Assembly: GCA_013695175.1 (NCBI GenBank)
Contig: JACDAZ010000448.1
Span: forward strand, 1 to 12,034
Direction: 5' to 3'
Length of the DNA stretch: 12,034 nt
Source: Flavisolibacter sp.
GTDB lineage: Bacteria; Bacteroidota; Bacteroidia; Chitinophagales; Chitinophagaceae
Position numbers and translations under genes: made by a program. This document shows positions 7,786 to 12,034 of the stretch, in pieces. The notes beneath the pieces were generated by a model, which saw only the letters and a program-made list of their open reading frames with translations, had not been told where the DNA came from and made no database searches. Positions within the stretch are counted from its first letter, which is position 1. Every line of letters begins with the position of its first letter.

Positions 7786-8216
7786 TTACTTCCCCGGCGG
7801 GTCTCCCGCCAAGGTATCATTAAACTTATTTTAGGACGAGACAAACTTAAAACTCCTGCGGTGACACGTCTGTAAAAAAGGCTTCTGCTCGTACATAGCT
7901 TTCCGATACATAACTTGCCTATAATCCGCTATATCAAAAAGTTGTTGTTCTCATTAAACTAAAACATTGTTGCAGAATGTAACTTTTCAATTTCAACACA
8001 ACTACTCCTGCATAAGACGTGGCTGGAAATCAGAGTTCTTTAGTTCTCATCTACATCGTTGACATCTGCAACAAAGATGTTTAATACCCGAAAATGATAA
8101 GTCTGTCACGCTTAACGGTATATATGTCGCATTTTTTTTATCTCACTTTTATTACCGTCTAATTTCGTTTTTTGGTTGATCACATCTTGTATTCTTCATC
8201 ACTAAAAATAAATAAA
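7786..8216. other. Gene-free degenerate block with a GGCGGG hairpin, possible repeat or mobile-element relic
   Basis: No intact gene is visible. A perfect hairpin GGCGGG-TCT-CCCGCC lies at 7796-7810. On the minus strand, two overlapping frames look protein-like over 7770-8040. One is a 39-codon stretch (7834-7950) containing DYRQVMYRKAMYEQKPFLQ, closed by TAA at 7831-7833. The other contains CVEIEKLHSATMF and LFYRRVTAGVLSLSRPK and is broken by two TAG codons. I cannot assign either to a family. A TAATTTCG octamer at 8160-8167 is a weak promoter-like site for the lipoprotein gene at 8217. Confidence 0.4.
7796..7810. repeat. Perfect hairpin GGCGGG-TCT-CCCGCC
   Basis: Six-base arms (7796-7801 and 7805-7810) flank a three-base loop. 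It is strikingly GC-rich in an AT-rich window. It sits 11 nt beyond the point where similarity to the propeller gene ends and just past the stop of the minus-strand 39-codon frame. No T tract on either side, so a terminator is unlikely; a repeat-element end is more plausible. Confidence 0.55.
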
Positions 8217-8755
8217 ATGAAAAAACAAATTTCAGTTCTACTTGCCGTCTTTGCCTCTTTCTATTTCATCTCTTGCCAGAAAGAAGCCATAACTCCGTTG
8301 GAAGAAAGTATAAGTTCCGCTGGAGTTTCAGCAATGCAAATGAAAGTAAAATGAGTGAAACAGGTGTGCCTTTTAAAGGCAGCTTCACTACATCATCTGT
8401 GGTGATGCAACCGCCGCCAAATCTTATTCAGAGAGTAAGCGGAGCGGGCATTGCCAGTCATATGGGTAAGAGTACGTTTGAAGCCATTTCTAATGTAACT
8501 GTATCTTTTCCACCTCCGTTTACGGTAAGTGGTACAAGAACCATCACAGCTGCAAACGGCGATCAATTGTTTACTACTTTCACCGGCACCAGTACACCCG
8601 CCGTAAATGGAATGAATGGGGCTGACCTACACGAAATAATTACAGGTGGCACCGGCAGATTTGCAAATGCCAGCGGGAGCTTCACTACTAAGGCACGAAA
8701 TAATTTTATCACTTCCACATTCAGAGCAGATTTTGACGGGTACATTAAGTATTAA
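8217..8755 (+). pseudogene. Small secreted lipoprotein gene split by a frameshift
   Basis: Frame one starts at ATG 8217 and encodes a lipoprotein signal (MKKQISVLLAVFASFYFISC, C20) and QKEAITPLEES, then hits TGA at 8352-8354. The remainder lies in the -1 frame and runs from about SKMSETGVPFKGSFTTSS to the stop at 8753-8755, about 135 residues. The second part has repeated beta-strand-like GSF/GTRT/TFTG motifs and ITGGTGRFANASGSFT, reminiscent of the calycin/allene-oxide-cyclase-like barrels of small secreted proteins. The two halves together make one normal lipoprotein of about 180 residues. The break lies in the A-rich GCAAATGAAAGTAAAATGAG, so a one-base indel is the simplest reading. Alternatively ATG 8351, overlapping the TGA as ATGA, could restart translation of a barrel without a signal. 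A strong terminator follows. Confidence 0.7.
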
Positions 8756-8788
8756 TTCGGCAACAACAATTTTGATATCGATAGTAAG

Positions 8789-8820
8789 AATCCGGCACAG
8801 ATCTTTTGTGCCGGATTTTT
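8789..8820 (+). terminator. Rho-independent terminator after the frameshifted lipoprotein gene
   Basis: An 11-bp stem AATCCGGCACA (8789-8799) / TGTGCCGGATT (8807-8817) has a 7-nt loop and is followed by TTT. It lies 33 nt beyond the lipoprotein stop. The stem is perfect, so it has not decayed with the frameshift. Confidence 0.9.
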
Positions 8821-9045
8821 GTTGCATCAATATGTACGTAGACACCTAAAGCCGCTGAAACACCAGCTGGCGAAGGAAATTTGAAACAATAATCTATGCT
8901 TTCTGCCATACGTAAAAACTCAAGGGCTACATAAAACTATTGCCTATGTTTTGTTGAATCATTTAAACAGAAGTATTAAGGCTTCTTTAGGTTGAGACTC
9001 AGATGCTGTTAACGGGGGAAAGTGCTTCAAATAGCTAATCAATAT

Positions 9046-9060
9046 CACCCAAAAGGGGTA
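9046..9060. promoter_or_regulatory. Palindromic box 1, CACCCAAAAGGGGTA
   Basis: CCC-AAAA-GGGG is a near-perfect inverted repeat. The ten bases AAAAGGGGTA recur exactly 110 bp downstream. It sits immediately upstream of the weak TTG/CATATTTG promoter candidate, where an activator could bind. Binding by the adjacent LuxR-type protein is inference. Confidence 0.5.
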
Positions 9061-9155
9061 TTGTTTTTAGAAAAGCAAAAGCTCATATTTGACATTCTGC
9101 AACACTTTCTGCACCTGGGTGTTGGAGTAACGTCATTATTCTAATAACTGTTATT

Positions 9156-9170
9156 CCCCCAAAAGGGGTA
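9156..9170. promoter_or_regulatory. Palindromic box 2, CCCCCAAAAGGGGTA
   Basis: CCCC-AAAA-GGGG is a perfect 4+4 inverted repeat ending 21 nt before the ATG of the LuxR-type gene. It repeats the core of box 1. The place, between promoter candidate and start codon, suits an autoregulatory operator. Confidence 0.5.
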
Positions 9171-9191
9171 GATATTATAAAAAAATTTTCT

Positions 9192-9419
9192 ATGGCTTCT
9201 TTATTGATAACGAAATCCGGAATAATAACACATTGTAAGCTCACCAACCGGGAAAGAGAAATTCTAATTCATGTAAAAAATGGGTTGATGAATCGGGAAA
9301 TAGCGGCTATAGAAAACATTAGTTTAGAAACCGTAAAAACGCATTTGAAAAACGCTTACAAAAAGTTAAATGCCCGTAATAAAATTGAAGCACTTCGCTT
9401 AGCAAATTTTATTAAATAA
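9192..9419 (+). CDS. Stand-alone LuxR/GerE-type helix-turn-helix DNA-binding protein
   Basis: The 75-residue product is almost only a LuxR_C (GerE) DNA-binding domain. It has LTNREREILIHVKNGLMNRE (the LTxREREIL opening), then EIAAIENISLETVKTHL as scaffold and recognition helices, then KKLNARNKIEALRLANF as the dimerisation helix. The first 16 residues show no receiver, PAS or autoinducer domain. ATG 9192 is the first plausible start; the frame stays open back to about 9093 but without ATG or GTG. It would bind DNA as a dimer. It is preceded by two CCCC-AAAA-GGGG boxes and may regulate itself. It could be a natural minimal regulator or the surviving end of a longer response regulator. It is convergent with the propeller gene at 9521; no terminator is evident between them. 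Confidence 0.8.
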   Translation: MASLLITKSGIITHCKLTNREREILIHVKNGLMNREIAAIENISLETVKTHLKNAYKKLNARNKIEALRLANFIK

Positions 9420-9520
9420 TTCATCATCGCCAATGACATAATAAATGATAAATAAGAAGAAGAAGTTCTAATTGCTGTTGCCAATACTATTCGCATCCAA
9501 TTTTATACATCTTACTAATA

Positions 9521-10747
9521 TTATAAACTTAGCCTTGCCACTTTAACCGTTTTCTCCTTATCGTCGGTCCAGGCAAAAATGATGTTATTGCCGGACTTGG
9601 TCATTTGTGGAAATCCACTCGAACGCGATTCTGATGAAGCAGCAATAGTTACAGGGAGTTCTTTCCTGCCATCCTTATGCACCTTCATAGCTTTTATCAC
9701 TGAACCCTCCATCCAACTTACCATAACTGATGTTTCATCCAGCAACAACACATCTACACGCCCTATTGTATTTTTTTCAGCAGCTATACCTATTGGTTTA
9801 CTAAAATTGGCTCCTCCATCATCGGAGAAAACAACTTTTACCTGGGGTTGCTCATTGGATGATGAAAACCAAGCAATGACCAGATTATTACCTTCTGCCG
9901 CAGACCGGGGTCCATTAACAGGGCAACCGGCAATTTTCCATTCGTCAGGATAAATGGTTTTAGGCTCTGTCCAATTTCCATTTACAAATCGGACAATTGA
10001 AATATCTCTTATTTCTTCAGCTGACCTGTCGCGGTAAATTACTACCGGCCCATTAGCAGTTATAGCAGCAGTAGTTTGGCAGCAATCACATACCCTGTCA
10101 TCTAATTGCCACTCGGCAGTTTTTAATCCCTTCCTATCAACTACCGCACCGCGTAAACTCATATCACCGTGATGTCCGCCATTATGATGTGCTTCTGAAT
10201 CGCTGCTTTCATTAACCGTATTTCTTCCATCAAGCCACGATACAAAAAAATGATCTTCATAAGGAATAAGAGAAACAAAGCCATGTTCTGCTTTTTTTCC
10301 GTCCTCATGTAATATTTTCAAATCACTCCACGACCTGCCATTATCTGAAGAGGCAATCAATTTTACGTCATATGTAAACTTGCCATCTGCACTTTTTTGC
10401 AGAATGTGAGCCATTAAATTATTATTGCCATCTGATGCTATCATTGGATAGTCTGCCCAATTAACAAACCAATTATTGCCAGAAGTAATTGTGATTGGCT
10501 GAGACCAGTTTTCGTTGTTTAGAACAGCAAATTTTAAATGGTGCTTGCCTTCTGCTTTTTGAATCCACGACAGGTAAACCAAACCATTTTTATCAGTAAA
10601 TAAATAAGGCTCAGCGCTTGCAGTATCAGCTGGAGAATACTGGTGCTGTAACGAGCTTTCGCTGTTGGTGTTGTTGGTGTTTGTAGTCGAGTCATTACAG
10701 CTGGCAAACCCAATTAGAAGCAGTATAGCATTTAACAGCTTAATCAT
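9521..10747 (-). CDS. BNR/Asp-box (sialidase-fold) lipoprotein with CDCC motif and His-rich loop
   Basis: The 408-residue product has a lipoprotein signal ending GFASC (C17), then a Ser/Thr/Asn linker. The rest looks like a beta-propeller of the sialidase superfamily, with Asp boxes SSDNGRSWSD (about 133) and FSDDGGANFS (about 307). I do not see a convincing sialidase active-site set, so true sialidase activity is doubtful. Two features stand out: a His-rich loop EAHHNGGHHGD (H187, H188, H192, H193) and DDRVCDCCQTT (C220, C222, C223), with a further Cys in AGCPVNGP (C275). These could bind a metal or form disulfides. Its start overlaps the stop of the upstream thioredoxin-like gene by 8 bp, so the two are probably translationally coupled. 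A decayed copy of its 3' end lies at 7688-7785. Confidence 0.82.
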   Translation of the reverse strand: MIKLLNAILLLIGFASCNDSTTNTNNTNSESSLQHQYSPADTASAEPYLFTDKNGLVYLSWIQKAEGKHHLKFAVLNNENWSQPITITSGNNWFVNWADYPMIASDGNNNLMAHILQKSADGKFTYDVKLIASSDNGRSWSDLKILHEDGKKAEHGFVSLIPYEDHFFVSWLDGRNTVNESSDSEAHHNGGHHGDMSLRGAVVDRKGLKTAEWQLDDRVCDCCQTTAAITANGPVVIYRDRSAEEIRDISIVRFVNGNWTEPKTIYPDEWKIAGCPVNGPRSAAEGNNLVIAWFSSSNEQPQVKVVFSDDGGANFSKPIGIAAEKNTIGRVDVLLLDETSVMVSWMEGSVIKAMKVHKDGRKELPVTIAASSESRSSGFPQMTKSGNNIIFAWTDDKEKTVKVARLSL

Positions 10748-11252
10748 TTTGTTTTACAATTTTTTTGATCAAATCAATGTTTTGTTTTTCACTCCATTCT
10801 CGAAAACCTGTTTCTGAAAAAACCAGTTCTCCCTTGCGGTTAAAAATAAACGTTGTTGGTAAAGCCTGAACATTCATTTCTTCACTGTTTTCTATGCGTA
10901 CATATTTGAAGTTATATTTATGATTGCTGATGAATTCTTCAATTTGTTCTGCACTTTCACTGGAAGCTAATAAAAATAAAATGTTTTCGTTTTGAAAAGT
11001 CCTTTGCGCCTCCTCAATGAACGGCATTTCCAGGATACACGGCTTACACCATGTTGCCCAAAAATTAATAAATATTGTTTTTCCCTGGTGTTCCTCTAGA
11101 TTAATTGCTTGGCCATTAAGATCTGTCAACTTGATCTTGTCGATTGCACGAATTGTTTCAGCAGATGCATTGGGTTCTTCTTGTGATTTATTAATACAAC
11201 CGCATAGCCCATTGAACATTATGATAGCTATTATATAATTACGCATCATCAT
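10740..11252 (-). CDS. TlpA/ResA-like thioredoxin-fold lipoprotein
   Basis: This is an extracytoplasmic thiol-disulfide oxidoreductase of the TlpA/ResA type, 170 residues. The N-terminus is a membrane/lipoprotein signal, with a possible lipobox LCGC (C19; the -2 Cys is unusual). The thioredoxin fold follows: KLTDLNGQAINLEEHQGKT, then FINFWATWCKPC with the CxxC pair C69/C72, and the cis-Pro loop ALPTTF (P132). Translation can start at any of three consecutive ATGs (11252, 11249, 11246); the first is used here. Its stop overlaps the propeller gene's ATG by 8 bp, which suggests that its substrate is the Cys-rich propeller protein, for example to keep CDCC reduced for metal loading. That substrate link is inference. 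Confidence 0.88.
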   Translation of the reverse strand: MMMRNYIIAIIMFNGLCGCINKSQEEPNASAETIRAIDKIKLTDLNGQAINLEEHQGKTIFINFWATWCKPCILEMPFIEEAQRTFQNENILFLLASSESAEQIEEFISNHKYNFKYVRIENSEEMNVQALPTTFIFNRKGELVFSETGFREWSEKQNIDLIKKIVKQND

Positions 11253-11428
11253 TATTATATAAACTTAAGAATGTTAGTTTGAATCCCATCAAAGATTCTA
11301 TAACCTCATAATACAGACCCATTGCAGGACCAGGTTTCAAGAAATTTCCTTGTAATGTAAAATGAACAATTAAAAAAAAGTAGAACAACACGTATTATGT
11401 ATCTGTTTTACATAGATACCGCCCATAT

Positions 11429-12034
11429 CTAATTCTTAATAATAGTAAATTCTACCCTCCTGTTTAATTGCCTGTTTTCAGGTGTATCATTGAGAGCAAC
11501 AGGTTTGGTTTCACCATACCCCTGTGATGTGATCCTGGATGTTGCTATCCCTTTAGATAATATATATTCCATTACAGAGCGGGCACGGTTATCACTCAAT
11601 TTATAATTATAATCATCAGATCCATAACTGTCTGTATGGGCACTCATTTCTATTTCAATAGCAGGATTTTCATTCAGCAACTGCACTACCCTGTTTAATT
11701 CAATAAATGATTCAGGCCGCAGGTCCCATTTATCAAAATCAAAAAATACATTGTTAAGTCTAAACACCTGCCCTACTTCTACAGGTACCAGGTAAAGATC
11801 TTTATGTATTTCCTTATACCCTTCTTTAACCAGGGAATCCAGATTTAAATTTTCTGAAATAGCAAAAAACTTATCAGCTGATGCACGGATACTGTAGTTC
11901 TTATCGTAAGGTAATACCATTTTAAAGGAACCATCTTCCGGATTGGATAGTCCGTTACCGGCAACAGTGCCCTCTGGTAAGGTTTCATAAATAAGCATGG
12001 CACTAAGTGGTTTTAATGTTTTTTTATTGTACAC
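11429..12034 (-). CDS. OmpA-family outer-membrane protein, C-terminal part (5' end outside window)
   Basis: 201 codons are visible and the frame is open through the right edge. The first visible codon is GTG and is read here as an internal Val, because the text VYNKKTLKPLSAMLIYE looks like the interior of a carboxypeptidase-regulatory-like (CNA-B/CarboxypepD_reg) beta domain. The OmpA_C domain follows: VFFDFDKWDLRPES, then the peptidoglycan-binding core SAHTDSYGSDDYNYKLSDNR with D135 and R150 as the diaminopimelate-contacting pair, then GYGETKP and NRRVEF before the stop. It should anchor the outer membrane to peptidoglycan. Many Bacteroidota proteins of this kind also carry TPR and PD40 repeats (PorE-like), but that part is not in the window. 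No good terminator is seen after it. Confidence 0.88.
   Translation of the reverse strand: MYNKKTLKPLSAMLIYETLPEGTVAGNGLSNPEDGSFKMVLPYDKNYSIRASADKFFAISENLNLDSLVKEGYKEIHKDLYLVPVEVGQVFRLNNVFFDFDKWDLRPESFIELNRVVQLLNENPAIEIEMSAHTDSYGSDDYNYKLSDNRARSVMEYILSKGIATSRITSQGYGETKPVALNDTPENRQLNRRVEFTIIKN

Larger units (their letters stand above)
8821..9191. other. Gene-free upstream region of the LuxR-type gene
   Basis: No convincing gene. It contains two AAAAGGGGTA boxes (separate entries) and a weak promoter candidate: TTG at 9061-9063 and CATATTTG at 9084-9091, 20 nt apart, one mismatch to TAnnTTTG. A short minus-strand open stretch near 8850-8940 has no recognisable motifs. Confidence 0.4.

Noticed and set aside
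8563..8849. Three short frames (8563-8745 and 8627-8845 minus; 8646-8849 plus) around the barrel lipoprotein
   Set aside because: Shadows of the barrel frame, two of them running through the terminator hairpin; no family features.
8845..8945. Minus-strand open stretch containing AESIDYCFKFPSPAGVSAA
   Set aside because: Reads somewhat protein-like but has no recognisable motif, runs into the terminator hairpin and is short; chance cannot be excluded.
9579..9953. Plus-strand 124-codon frame
   Set aside because: Antisense to the propeller gene, which shows Asp boxes and the CDCC motif in the other strand.
11017..11238. Plus-strand 73-codon frame
   Set aside because: Antisense to the thioredoxin-like gene with its WCKPC motif.
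11396..11419. Hairpin GTATCT-N9-AGATAC past the OmpA-domain gene as a terminator
   Set aside because: Weak AT-rich stem; on the minus strand the nearest T run is about 20 nt further on, too far for an intrinsic terminator.
1..12034. CRISPR arrays, tRNA or rRNA genes, intact transposase genes, phage genes
   Set aside because: Looked for on both strands; no repeat-spacer pattern, cloverleaf, rRNA-like block or intact transposase motif was seen.

Overview
The window looks like a chromosomal segment from a Bacteroidota bacterium, most likely of the Chitinophagaceae/Chitinophagia type. It is AT-rich and carries a type IX secretion (T9SS) sortase gene, porU, divergent from the SUMF1-fold lipoprotein gene gldJ, with murF and a DUF983 gene downstream. 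Its promoter-like sequences follow the Bacteroidota TAnnTTTG pattern, and there are no clear Shine-Dalgarno sites. Genus-level placement is inference.

Layout. (1) 1-3364, minus: porU, 1121 codons visible; its 3' end runs off the left edge. (2) 3365-3573: divergent intergenic region with a good TAnnTTTG promoter for gldJ and a CACATG-N5-CATGTG inverted repeat. (3) 3574-6949, plus: gldJ, a terminator, murF with what looks like a leaderless promoter, then a DUF983 membrane protein 10 nt behind murF. (4) 7047-7309: a 77-residue exported, glycine-rich, single-span protein ending in a strong terminator. (5) 7311-8216: a graveyard. It holds a minus-strand C-terminal fragment of an alpha/beta hydrolase with an internal stop, a decayed copy of the 3' end of the beta-propeller gene found further right, and a degenerate block with a perfect GGCGGG hairpin that may be a repeat or mobile-element relic. 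(6) 8217-8820: a small lipoprotein gene split by a frameshift, with a strong terminator. (7) 8821-9419: a non-coding stretch with two CCC(C)AAAAGGGGTA boxes exactly 110 bp apart, leading into a stand-alone LuxR-type helix-turn-helix gene. (8) 9521-11252, minus: a two-gene overlapping operon of a TlpA/ResA-like thioredoxin lipoprotein and a six-bladed-propeller-like (BNR/Asp-box) lipoprotein with a CDCC motif and a His-rich loop. (9) 11429-12034, minus: the C-terminal part of an OmpA-domain protein running off the right edge.

How the genes fit together. PorU (outer-membrane sortase) and GldJ (periplasmic/outer-membrane lipoprotein) both serve T9SS secretion and gliding; MurF makes the last cytoplasmic peptidoglycan precursor; the OmpA-domain protein would anchor the outer membrane to peptidoglycan. 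The left half is therefore mostly cell-envelope core function. The right half is accessory. The most interesting points there are the thioredoxin/CDCC-propeller pair (a possible metal- or redox-linked exported system), the paired palindromic boxes before a minimal LuxR regulator, and the second, decayed copy of the propeller gene's tail.
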